Of a DNA stretch of 64,000 nt, positions 54,757 through 62,944 are shown piece after piece. Source of the DNA: Stappia sp. (GTDB lineage: Bacteria; Pseudomonadota; Alphaproteobacteria; Rhizobiales; Stappiaceae); NCBI RefSeq assembly GCF_040110915.1, contig NZ_CP157793.1, forward strand, positions 2,926,939-2,990,938, written 5' to 3'. Positions within the stretch are counted from its first letter, which is position 1. Each line of letters starts with the position of its first letter. The position numbers and the translations under genes are program-made. Under the pieces are notes generated by a model. It was given only the letters and a program-made list of their open reading frames with translations, had not been told where the DNA came from and did no database searches.

Positions 54757-56398
54757 CGGTCATCTGCTGCGTGCCGCCGCCGCAGGCCATCGTGCGGGCG
54801 GCGTCCGGTGCCTCGCCCGGTTTCGCCTCGCCCTCGCCCGCCAGCTTCGCGCGCGCCTTCTGCAGTTCCAGCTTGCGGTCGTGGATCGCGGCCCAATCCT
54901 CGAGCTGGGCCGGCGCGATGGTCCGCGTGCGGTCGAAGTTGAAGTTGACCGTCTTCTTCGACTGCGGGCCCCAGTAGTTGGCCTTGCCGAGGTCGTAGAA
55001 CTTGCGCTGGAACCCGGCCTTGAGGAACGCCTTGAGACAGCCGAGCAGATAGCGCCGGCGGAAGCCCGTGCCCCGCCAGGGGTAATGGAACAGCGCCTTC
55101 TGCATGTAGAAGCGGCGGTAGTTGTTCATCACCCGGTCGAGCAATTCGCCCCGGTCCATGGCCTGCGGCTTCATGATCGGCGTGACGAAATTGTACTTCT
55201 CGAAGTCGAAGATCTCGACCTTGTCGCCCAGTTCCTGGAACAGCGGCGTGAACGGCCAGGGCGTATACATCGCCCAATTGGCGAGATCCGGCTGCCAGTC
55301 CCACGCCATGCGGTAGGTTTCCTCCAGCGTCTCGGCCGTTTCGTTCTCCAGCCCGACGATGAATTGCGCCTCGACGAAGATGTCGGCCTCGCGCAGCAGG
55401 CGGATCGCTTCCTTGTTTTCCTGGACCTTGGTTTCCTTGTTGAAGCGGTCGAGCTTGAGCTGCGCGGCCGCCTCGGTGCCGAGCGAGACATGCACGAGCC
55501 CCGCCTTGCGGTAGAGCGAGAGCAACTCCTTGTCGCGCATGATGTCGGTGACGCGGGTGTTGATGCCCCATTTCACCTTGTCGGGCAGGCCGCGCGCGAT
55601 CAGCTCCTCGCAGAACTGGATGAACTTCTTGCGGTTGATGGTCGGCTCCTCGTCCGCCAGGATGAAGAATCCGATGTCGTGGTCGTTGACCAGCGTCTCG
55701 ATCTCGTCGACGACCTTCTTCGGGTCGCGCACCCGGTAATCGCGCCAGAACTTCCATTGCGAGCAGAAGGAACAGGTGAAGGGGCAGCCCCGCGCCATGT
55801 TGGGGATGGCGACGCGCACGCCGAGCGGCACATAGATGTATTTGCCCCACTCCAGCAACGACCAGTCCGGATTGATCGCGTCGAGCTCCTTGACCGTCGG
55901 CGCCGCCGGCGTGGCGACGAAGGTGCCGTCGTCGTCGGCATAGGCCAGGCCCTTGATCTGCTTGCGGTCCCGTGGCCAACGGCCCTCGGCGACGGTGCGC
56001 ACCAGCTCGCGGAAGATCTCCTCGCCCTCGCCGCGCACGATCACATCGACCCAGGGCGCCTCCGAAAAGACCTGCTTGTACATGAAGGTCGCATGGATGC
56101 CGCCGAGCACCCTGAGCGCATCCGGAACCACCTCCGAGGCGATCTTGAGGATCGTCTCCGCCTTGTAGATGGAGGGCGTGATCGCCGTGGTGCCGACGAT
56201 GTCAGGCTGCAATTCCTCCAGACGCCGCGCGATTTCCTCGTCGCCGATGTCGTTGGTCATCGCGTCGATGAAATGGATGTCGGTGAAGCCGGCGTCCCTC
56301 AGATGGCCCGCGAGATAGGCGACCCACGCGGGCGGCCAGTTTCCGGCGATCTCGGCACCGCCCGAGTGATAGTTCGGATGAATGAGCACAATGCGCAT
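54749..56398 (-). CDS. bchE: Oxygen-independent Mg-protoporphyrin IX monomethyl ester cyclase BchE
   Basis: The 549-residue enzyme has a B12-binding N-terminal domain ([35 protein letters not shown]). A radical-SAM core follows with the cluster ligands C205, C209 and C212 in CPFTCSFC. The long C-terminal domain is typical of BchE ([30 protein letters not shown]). It closes the isocyclic ring of bacteriochlorophyll without O2, taking the oxygen from water. AAGGGAGG precedes the ATG by seven bases. Its promoter carries FNR-type and PpsR-type sites. No other photosynthesis genes except bchJ are in the window. Confidence 0.96.
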   Translation of the reverse strand: MRIVLIHPNYHSGGAEIAGNWPPAWVAYLAGHLRDAGFTDIHFIDAMTNDIGDEEIARRLEELQPDIVGTTAITPSIYKAETILKIASEVVPDALRVLGGIHATFMYKQVFSEAPWVDVIVRGEGEEIFRELVRTVAEGRWPRDRKQIKGLAYADDDGTFVATPAAPTVKELDAINPDWSLLEWGKYIYVPLGVRVAIPNMARGCPFTCSFCSQWKFWRDYRVRDPKKVVDEIETLVNDHDIGFFILADEEPTINRKKFIQFCEELIARGLPDKVKWGINTRVTDIMRDKELLSLYRKAGLVHVSLGTEAAAQLKLDRFNKETKVQENKEAIRLLREADIFVEAQFIVGLENETAETLEETYRMAWDWQPDLANWAMYTPWPFTPLFQELGDKVEIFDFEKYNFVTPIMKPQAMDRGELLDRVMNNYRRFYMQKALFHYPWRGTGFRRRYLLGCLKAFLKAGFQRKFYDLGKANYWGPQSKKTVNFNFDRTRTIAPAQLEDWAAIHDRKLELQKARAKLAGEGEAKPGEAPDAARTMACGGGTQQMTDA

Positions 56399-56438
56399 GG
56401 GTCGACCTCCCTTGTCACGGAAAGTCTACACCCGTCGC

Positions 56439-56476
56439 TGTCAATTGATTTTGACGCATGTCAATTTCACGTGACA
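56439..56476 (-). promoter_or_regulatory. Overlapping FnrL-type and PpsR/CrtJ-type sites at the bchE promoter
   Basis: TTGAC-GCAT-GTCAA (56451-56464) fits the FnrL/FixK consensus. TGT-N12-ACA (56459-56476) is an exact PpsR/CrtJ consensus, and TGT-N12-ACG at 56439-56456 is a near match. The FNR-type centre lies about 60 bases before the bchE start. A -10-like TAGACT on the minus strand at 56424-56429 puts the start near 56417, so the FNR site would be centred near -41.5, the activating position. Confidence 0.75.
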
Positions 56477-56518
56477 GTCGTGCGATCCGCCGATCGCGCG
56501 ACCGGCCCGTCCGCGGCG

Positions 56519-57412
56519 TCAGAAAGGCCAGATGGCCACCGCCGCCCCCACGGCCACGGTCGCGGGCAGCGCGCGAAACAGCAGAAGTCCGACGAGATCC
56601 TCGAGCGGATAGGCCGGGCGGTCGAGCAGATAGGGAAGCCGGGTTTCGAGCATGTTCTTGAAGAAGCGCCAGCGCTCGCCGGGCCGTGGCGGCAGTCGCT
56701 TGAAGGCGCCCGGCAGCATGTCCAGAATGCGCGCGGAGGCGATCCTGTTTTCCGCCGGGAAGTGAAAGAACACGGGCGCTGCGCCCGTGCGGGTGTGCAC
56801 CAGCCGTCCGTCCTCGACGCGGTAGAGACGCCGCTCCAGCCCCACCTGACAGGCGCTGCTTGCAAAGATCGTCTGATCATAGTCGAGCGCGGCGGCGGCG
56901 TGGTCCATGAACCACCGGTTGATCAGCGTCTGGTCGCAGTCCGGCGCCCCCTCGTAGCGCAGCGCGCCGAGCATGGCCGTGAGCGCCCCCGCGGTCCCGA
57001 TGTATCCGCCCGAATTGAGAAAGCGGTACATCCCGCTGCGGCCGCCGGCGGGCGGATAGCGCCGCGACGCCCGGTATCGCCCCGGCAATTTGTAGGTGAA
57101 CCCGGGCTCGGTGGAAAACACGATCGGCGCGCCGAAGGCGCGATACCGCGCGACGAGATCGGCCGGGTCGCGGATCATGACGACGTCATAGGCATCCGTG
57201 TAGACGACGATCTCCTCCGCCGGCCGGGTCTCCAGATGGTCTTTCAGCAACCGCATCGCCGCCAGGTGACCGGGATAGGGAGACCCGGTCCACACCACAT
57301 GCGGCGTCACGCCGAAAGATCCCAGCGTCTCCAGATAACGCTCGAGCCCCGGGGTCCTGTCGGACGCAAGTGTGACGTAGTGGACGACCTGCCGAGCCGA
57401 ATTCGCGCTCAC
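56519..57412 (-). CDS. PLOD-like glycosyltransferase
   Basis: The 297-residue protein (GTG start 57412) resembles the glycosyltransferase domain of procollagen-lysine enzymes: VVHYVTLASDRTPGLERYLETL, then VVYTDAYDVVM with acidic metal ligands D73 and D76, FSTEPGF, FLNSGGYIGTAGAL and DCDQTLINRWFMD. It should move a sugar from a nucleotide sugar to an unknown acceptor. A C-terminal hydrophobic stretch may tether it to the membrane. It follows the BKACE gene by seven bases. Confidence 0.8.
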   Translation of the reverse strand: MSANSARQVVHYVTLASDRTPGLERYLETLGSFGVTPHVVWTGSPYPGHLAAMRLLKDHLETRPAEEIVVYTDAYDVVMIRDPADLVARYRAFGAPIVFSTEPGFTYKLPGRYRASRRYPPAGGRSGMYRFLNSGGYIGTAGALTAMLGALRYEGAPDCDQTLINRWFMDHAAAALDYDQTIFASSACQVGLERRLYRVEDGRLVHTRTGAAPVFFHFPAENRIASARILDMLPGAFKRLPPRPGERWRFFKNMLETRLPYLLDRPAYPLEDLVGLLLFRALPATVAVGAAVAIWPF

Positions 57413-57419
57413 CGCCCGC

Positions 57420-58247
57420 TTATGCGGCCAGACCGAGAAGACGGCGCGCCTCCTCGACCGAGGCCGGATGCCGGTCGTACTCCGCGCAAAGGTCCACCGT
57501 GCGCTTGACCAGCGCGGCGTTGGAGGGCGCCAGCGTGTCGCGGTCGAGGCGCACGTTGTCCTCCAGCCCCGTGCGGCAATGCCCGCCGCGCTCCAGGCTC
57601 CAGCGGTTCAGCTCGAGCTGGTGCCGGCCGATGCCCGCCGCCGTCCAGGTCGCGTCCGGCATCAGCCGCTTCGTCGTCTCGACGTAGAACTCGAACACGG
57701 CGCGATCCACCGGCATGGCGTTCTTGACGCCCATGACGAACTGCACGTGCAGCGGTCCGTCGAGCCGCCCGTCCTCGACCATCTTCGCCGCCTGGAAGAT
57801 ATGCGACAGGTCGAAGGCCTCGATCTCGGGCTTCACCTTGTAGGTGCGCATTTCCGATGCGAGCCAGTCGACCAGCTCGGGCGGGTTCTCGTAGACGCGG
57901 GTCGGGAAGTTGTTCGATCCCACCGACAGCGACGCCATGTCGGGTGCCAGCGGCAACATGCCGCCGCGCGCCTTGCCCGCGCCCGACCGACCGCCGGTGG
58001 ACAGCTGGATGATCATGCCCGGGCAATGCGTCTTCAGGCCTTCGACGAGACGGGCGAAGCGCTCGGGGTCCGACGTCGGCGTGCCGTCCTCCTCGCGCAC
58101 GTGACAATGCGCGATGGTCGCGCCGGCCTCGAAGGCTTCCTGCGTGCTCTCGATCTGCTCGCTGATCGTGATCGGCACGGCCGGATTGTCGGACTTCTGC
58201 GGAACGGACCCGGTGATGGCCACGCAGATGACGCAAGGCTCGGACAT
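57420..58247 (-). CDS. BKACE (beta-keto acid cleavage enzyme, DUF849)
   Basis: The 275-residue TIM-barrel enzyme has the zinc ligands of the family in IAHCHVRE (His47, His49), with IIQLSTGGRSG, SLSVGSNNFPTRVYEN and the late GGHCRTGLEDNVRL. BKACE enzymes condense a beta-keto acid with acetyl-CoA and cleave it into acetoacetate and a new CoA ester. The actual keto-acid is not readable from the motifs. ATG 58247 is preferred, as GGAGC lies eight bases upstream. It forms an apparent operon with the glycosyltransferase gene. Confidence 0.92.
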   Translation of the reverse strand: MSEPCVICVAITGSVPQKSDNPAVPITISEQIESTQEAFEAGATIAHCHVREEDGTPTSDPERFARLVEGLKTHCPGMIIQLSTGGRSGAGKARGGMLPLAPDMASLSVGSNNFPTRVYENPPELVDWLASEMRTYKVKPEIEAFDLSHIFQAAKMVEDGRLDGPLHVQFVMGVKNAMPVDRAVFEFYVETTKRLMPDATWTAAGIGRHQLELNRWSLERGGHCRTGLEDNVRLDRDTLAPSNAALVKRTVDLCAEYDRHPASVEEARRLLGLAA

Positions 58248-58395
58248 TCGAACAAGCTCCTGAAAGGCAAGGCGGCGGACGCCCGGCATGCGGACCGCAA
58301 CCGGTCCGCGCGCGCCCGCGCGGGCGGGGATGACAACAAGGAGGCTTGTCGATATCAGGTTCGCGGGCCAACGGCAAACCGCCGGGCGCGCGCCT

Positions 58396-60435
58396 TCAGG
58401 AGCGCACGGCGGCGCGGGCGACGTTGCCGGGTCCGGAGGCCGGCGCCGGCCCGTGCCCCTTGCCCTGCAGGGAGCGCAGGAGCATCGCTCCGAACTCCGG
58501 GGCCGGAACCGGGCGACCGTAGAGAAAGCCCTGCGCGATCGTGCATCCCACCTCGGTGAGCAGCCTCACCTGGGCCGGCGTTTCCACGCCCTCCACGGTC
58601 ACCGCGATATCGAGCCGCCGCGCCAGCTCCACGATGGAGGTGATGATCGACAGGCTGTTGGGATCGGTCTCCAGCGTCTGCACGAAGGTGCGGTCGATCT
58701 TCAGTTCGTCCCAGTCGAAGCTGCGCAGGTAGGACAGGGCGGAATAGCCGGTGCCGAAATCGTCGAGCGCCAGCCACACGCCGAGGCGCTTGAGGCGTTC
58801 CAGCATGGCGACGGCCCGGTGCGGGTCCGACATCACCATGCTCTCCGTCACCTCCAGCTTCAGCCGCCGGGCCGGCAAGCCGGTTTCCTTCAGGATGGCG
58901 GCCACGGTCTCGGCGAGATCGCGCTGCGCCAGCTGCGCGACCGAAAGGTTCACGGAGACCGGAACCGCATCGCCGATCAGCGTCGCGTCGCGGCAGGCCG
59001 AGCGCAGGATATGCCGGCCGATCTCCACGATCTGGCCGCTGGCCTCGGCGATGGGTACGAATTCGCTCGGCGGCACCCAGCCCAACCGGGGATGGTACCA
59101 GCGCGCCAGCGCCTCCATCCCCGTGATCCGGCCGCTCGCCATGTCCACCTGCGGCTGGTAGTGGGGAACGATGTCGCCATCGCGCAGGGCGTCCTCGATC
59201 CCCGCCTCGATGGTCTGGCGACGGGTCGCATTGACGCGCATTGAGCTGTCGTAGACGCGCACGCGGCCCTTGCCCGCGGCCTTGGCCTGGCCAAGCGCGA
59301 GATCGGCGTTCTGCATGAAGACCGTGCCCTGGGCGATGTCGGGCGTGGCCGACGCCAGGCCGATGCTCGCGTTGACCACGACGCTGCCGTAGTCGAGTTC
59401 ATGCGGGCGCTGCAGCGCCTCGATCACCTCGCGCGCCCTGGCGACGGCCGCCTCGGTGCCGCCTGGAACCCACAGCAACACGGTGAACTCGTCGCCGCCG
59501 AGCCGGGCGATCAGCGCCTCGCCGCCCCAGCCGTGGGCGATCTCCTCCAGCCGGCGCGCGACGGAGACCAGAAGCCGGTCGCCGGCCACATGCCCGAGCA
59601 TGTCGTTGATGCCCTTGAAGCCGTCGAGATCGAGCGCGAGCAGGAACAGGCCATGGCCGTCGTTGCGCGCGGCACGCGCCCGCAACGCCTCCTCCAGCGC
59701 CGCGTTGAAGGCCAGCCGGTTGGCCAGATCGGTCAGCGGATCGCGCCGTGACACGGCCTCGAAGCCGCGCGCGTTGCGCTCCGCCTCGGCCCGCGCCCGC
59801 TTCAGCCTGCGGGCCTGGATCGACATGAACACCAGCAACAGCGCGCCGAAGCAAATCAGCGTCACGATCAAGCGATGCTGGAGCCTCTGGTGCTGGCGCA
59901 GGGTCTCGCGGATCTCGTTGGCCTTGCGCAGATTGTCCATCATCGCCTCGCCGCCGATGCGCGACATGTCGGCCACCACGTCGGACAGGATCGCGTCGAT
60001 CGCCGCCACCTGCCCGGGCTCGGAGAGACGGGCATAGGCGGGCGCGAGCGCGGCGACCTCGCGCCTGAGGCGCAGCAGGGTCTCGCGCCGCGCCGGCTCC
60101 TCGGCGACGAAGGCGCCGAACGCCCCCGACAGCCAGGTGTCGATCCGCCCGGCGAGAATGTCGTAGAACAGCCGCGCGGTCTCCGCATCCTGCGCCGCGC
60201 CGCTGGCGGCGTAGCGCGACAGGCGCTCCATGGCGTTGACGGCGTCGAGCCGGCCGTTGAGCCCGGTCATCGCGATGTCGTAGCGCATCGAGCGCTCCAC
60301 CGCGTCCTCCGTCGACACGACGATCTCGGTCTGCACCAGGATCACGACCACGAGCACGGCGATCAAGGCGATCGCGGCATGGCGGAACCGGTCGGCAAGG
60401 GCGAACGGCCCCTTCGAGAGCGGCGGCTCGGACAT
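58396..60435 (-). CDS. GGDEF-EAL cyclic-di-GMP signalling protein with periplasmic sensor
   Basis: The 679-residue protein has membrane helices near 20-38 and 190-208, with an all-helical periplasmic loop between. A GGDEF domain follows with intact RLGGDEF (313-317), then an EAL domain with GMEALARW (441-443), VNLSVAQL, LEVTESMVM and DDFGTGYSALSYL. All key phosphodiesterase residues appear present, so both synthesis and breakdown of c-di-GMP are possible. It starts five bases after the molybdopterin-fold gene's stop, and these two occur together in other rhizobia as I recall. It may influence motility. Confidence 0.92.
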   Translation of the reverse strand: MSEPPLSKGPFALADRFRHAAIALIAVLVVVILVQTEIVVSTEDAVERSMRYDIAMTGLNGRLDAVNAMERLSRYAASGAAQDAETARLFYDILAGRIDTWLSGAFGAFVAEEPARRETLLRLRREVAALAPAYARLSEPGQVAAIDAILSDVVADMSRIGGEAMMDNLRKANEIRETLRQHQRLQHRLIVTLICFGALLLVFMSIQARRLKRARAEAERNARGFEAVSRRDPLTDLANRLAFNAALEEALRARAARNDGHGLFLLALDLDGFKGINDMLGHVAGDRLLVSVARRLEEIAHGWGGEALIARLGGDEFTVLLWVPGGTEAAVARAREVIEALQRPHELDYGSVVVNASIGLASATPDIAQGTVFMQNADLALGQAKAAGKGRVRVYDSSMRVNATRRQTIEAGIEDALRDGDIVPHYQPQVDMASGRITGMEALARWYHPRLGWVPPSEFVPIAEASGQIVEIGRHILRSACRDATLIGDAVPVSVNLSVAQLAQRDLAETVAAILKETGLPARRLKLEVTESMVMSDPHRAVAMLERLKRLGVWLALDDFGTGYSALSYLRSFDWDELKIDRTFVQTLETDPNSLSIITSIVELARRLDIAVTVEGVETPAQVRLLTEVGCTIAQGFLYGRPVPAPEFGAMLLRSLQGKGHGPAPASGPGNVARAAVRS

Positions 60436-60440
60436 GACGG

Positions 60441-60959
60441 TCACTTCACGGTCAGCCGGCGCAGCTGCCATACCGACTTGGTGTAGAAGAGCTCGTTCTC
60501 AAGCTCCGGCTTGCGGTCGAAGGGATAGATCACGAACAGCGGCCCCTTGTCGCGCACGCTCATGTAGGCGCCGTTCGCCTTGAGCGCGATCAGGACGTCA
60601 TGGTCCCGCGCGTCGGACAGGGGGATCTCCGCGTAATACTCGTTCAGCGCGGTCGCAACGAGCGTGCGTCCCTGCGCACCGACGTGGTCCAGCACCCTGG
60701 ACAGACGCACCCCTTCGAACACGACCACATCGTCGAACCATGGCGTCGACGTCTCTTCCCGTTCGACGCCGAGCGCCTCCAGCTCGGAGCGGGTGAAATC
60801 CACCGGCGCCCCGTCGGCGAGGTTTCCGTCGACGGTGAGGATCACCCTCTCGCCAGCCGTTTCCGGCGCCGGATTCCGAGTCCCGTCCTGGGCTTTGGCC
60901 GAACCCGCCCCGACGATCAGGGCCAGGATCACGGCCGGAAGAAGGGCCCGCAGCTTCAT
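60441..60959 (-). CDS. Periplasmic molybdopterin-dependent oxidoreductase-fold protein
   Basis: The 172-residue protein starts at ATG 60959 behind GGAGG and has a signal peptide (LLPAVILALIVGAGSAKAQ). The remainder is a small sulfite-oxidase-like molybdopterin-binding fold: VDFTRSELEALG, VVVFEGVRLSRVLDHVGA, LNEYYAEIPLSDARDHDVLIAL and MSVRDKGPLFVIYPFD. Such short versions often lack the catalytic cysteine, and I see none, so it is probably a sensor or binding partner. It is cotranscribed with the downstream GGDEF-EAL gene, and may feed a signal to that sensor. Confidence 0.82.
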   Translation of the reverse strand: MKLRALLPAVILALIVGAGSAKAQDGTRNPAPETAGERVILTVDGNLADGAPVDFTRSELEALGVEREETSTPWFDDVVVFEGVRLSRVLDHVGAQGRTLVATALNEYYAEIPLSDARDHDVLIALKANGAYMSVRDKGPLFVIYPFDRKPELENELFYTKSVWQLRRLTVK

Positions 60960-61340
60960 TGCACACATCCTCCGGTTGTCACCGCACGGGACAATACCCG
61001 CAATCTGCAATTGGCACGGCCCAACTTTGGCTCAACCTGTAATAATGTTTTCCTAACAAGACACCATATCAAAAAATAATCGTCACCCGGAATTTTGTTA
61101 ACATCATGAAATAGAGTCTTTGCACTGCCGTTGATTCTTTTAAAAATATTCTAAAATATAATCATAATTTGAATCCAATTCCTATATTACGATAAAAATA
61201 ATCATGTTTGTTGATCTAACTCGAGCTCCGACAGAAAAGCTCGCGAAATTTTGCAGGGTCCAGTCTCCTTTCAGTCCTGCATATGGATCATTCCTGTAAG
61301 CCTGGCGACCGACGGGATCGGCGGATCTCTGCCTCCACGA
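60960..61340. other. AT-rich intergenic region
   Basis: These 381 bases lie between two minus-strand genes. The segment 61020-61240 is strongly AT-rich, unlike the rest of the window, with many TAAAAATA-type runs. I see no gene in any frame. It may be the molybdopterin-fold promoter plus relics of a lost acquired gene. Confidence 0.45.
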
Positions 61341-62090
61341 TCATGGCAAGGCGTCCTGGTCGGCAAGCCGGAGGCCCGCGTTTCGCGTCGTCGAGATGGC
61401 CCGGGGCGATTCGAAACAGGCCACCGCGCCCGCCGACAGCGCTTCGTTGTAGACAAAGCCTGCCGCGCCCAGACGGGCGAAGATCTCGCGCACCCCCGCA
61501 CGGCCGAAGCGTTGCGGGTGAAGCTCCACGATGATCCTGGCAAGCGTGCCGAACGCCATATGTCGGAACAGCTCCAGTTCCGCGCCCTCGATGTCCGCGA
61601 TCAGGACGGAGATATCGTGCTCGGCAATGAAGGCGGAGGCATCGCGCACGGGCACCGCCACGCTGTCGAGGCTGCCAGGCTGATCCTGCCCGATGCCGGA
61701 GCGCCAGAACTCCCGATGTCGGCGAAAGGCGACCGATCCGGCCGCGAGAACGGCCGGGTCGGTCGCGAAGGCGGCATGGATCACCTCGACGCCGGTGACC
61801 GCGTTACGCGCATGTGTTTCGTGAATATGCGGGATCAGACGCGCATCCGCTTCCACCGCGGCATAGAAGGCCGGCGCGACATTGCGCATCACACCGGCGG
61901 ACACGAAGCCGATGCCGGCCCCCAGTTCCAGCACCCGGTCTCCCGGCTCCACCAGTCGCGAGGCCGTTTCCAGTTCGCGCGCCTCATAGCGGCCCGCGCG
62001 GATCTCCGCCACGATTCGATCTGTCGCCACCTGCGCATTGAGGCTGAGGACCAGCCCGCTGGTGGCATGCGTGACCAGCATGCGTTTCAT
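61341..62090 (-). CDS. FkbM family methyltransferase
   Basis: The 249-residue protein has SAM motif I RVLELGAGIGFVSAG, AVEADARLIPHIHETHARNAV, and the FkbM hallmark VLIADIEGAELELFRHM with ELHPQRFG. FkbM enzymes O-methylate sugars or small molecules; the acceptor here is unknown. ATG 62090 follows AAGGA by six bases. It stands alone between the AT-rich gap and phnN. Confidence 0.87.
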   Translation of the reverse strand: MKRMLVTHATSGLVLSLNAQVATDRIVAEIRAGRYEARELETASRLVEPGDRVLELGAGIGFVSAGVMRNVAPAFYAAVEADARLIPHIHETHARNAVTGVEVIHAAFATDPAVLAAGSVAFRRHREFWRSGIGQDQPGSLDSVAVPVRDASAFIAEHDISVLIADIEGAELELFRHMAFGTLARIIVELHPQRFGRAGVREIFARLGAAGFVYNEALSAGAVACFESPRAISTTRNAGLRLADQDALP

Positions 62091-62347
62091 CCCGCGTCCT
62101 TTGGCTTGAGTGCGGCGATCGCTGCGCCGGAACCGGACCGCCGGTCGGGCTGGCAGGGATCGCACGCCACCAAGCTTGGGATGATTCGCGACTAAATCTA
62201 ACCCTCAGGATGCATTTTCCGAAAAAGGCACGTCCTGGCTGCGGGCGCGAGGCAAGGCGACGCGAGGGCGACACGCGGGCGCAACGGGACACGAACCAGG
62301 ATATGGGGACGCGGCGCAAACGCGGGCGAGCCGAGGCGCCGCCCCGC

Positions 62348-62944
62348 TCACGCGGAGCGGGCGGGCGTTTGCGCAAAGCTCTCGATCGCCGCGACGAGGT
62401 CGGCGATGGCGGTGCCGAGATCGTCGCTGTTGTCTACTGTGCGCATCGGCGCGACGGCCGGAATCTCCACCGTGCGCGACAGGCGCCGGGCGATCTCCTC
62501 CGCGCTTTCCCGGCCGCGGGCCGCCAGACGCCGTGCCACCACCTCCGGCCGTGCCGTCAGCGACACGATGGCGAGGCGCGGAAACCTGTGCGCCATGTCG
62601 GCGAGCACCTTGCGCGAGCCGTTGACCACCGCGTGCCGCCCCGCCGCGAGATCGCCGACGAGGGAGGCGGGCAGGCCGTACTTCAGGCCATGCGCTTCCC
62701 ACCAGAAGCAGAAGGCGCCGTCCGCGCGCGCCCGGTCGAAGGCGGCATCGGTGACCGGTATATGCACTTCGGCATCGCTTGCCTGCGGCCGGGTGATGGT
62801 GCGGCGGACGAAAAAGAGGTCGCCGCGTCCGGCAAGCCGGTCCCGCGCCGCGCTCATCAAGGTGTCCTTGCCGACCCCGCTCGGGCCCACCACGGCGATC
62901 AGGCAGCCCGGGGTCGCGGACGGCATGGGGCTGCGCGCGCTCAC
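62348..62944 (-). CDS. phnN: Ribose 1,5-bisphosphate phosphokinase PhnN
   Basis: The 198-residue protein has the guanylate-kinase-like P-loop VVGPSGVGKDTL (about 19-29), then VRRTITRP, FCFWWEAHGLKYGLP, VVNGSR and a late RLSR basic segment. PhnN makes PRPP from ribose 1,5-bisphosphate, the last step of C-P lyase phosphonate breakdown. The GTG at 62944 overlaps the phnM stop by four bases (GTGA), settling the start. Confidence 0.93.
   Translation of the reverse strand: MSARSPMPSATPGCLIAVVGPSGVGKDTLMSAARDRLAGRGDLFFVRRTITRPQASDAEVHIPVTDAAFDRARADGAFCFWWEAHGLKYGLPASLVGDLAAGRHAVVNGSRKVLADMAHRFPRLAIVSLTARPEVVARRLAARGRESAEEIARRLSRTVEIPAVAPMRTVDNSDDLGTAIADLVAAIESFAQTPARSA

Noticed and set aside
57409..58377. 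Minus-strand frame overlapping BKACE in another phase
   Set aside because: Arg/Gly/Ala-rich shadow; the other phase has full BKACE motifs and a ribosome site.
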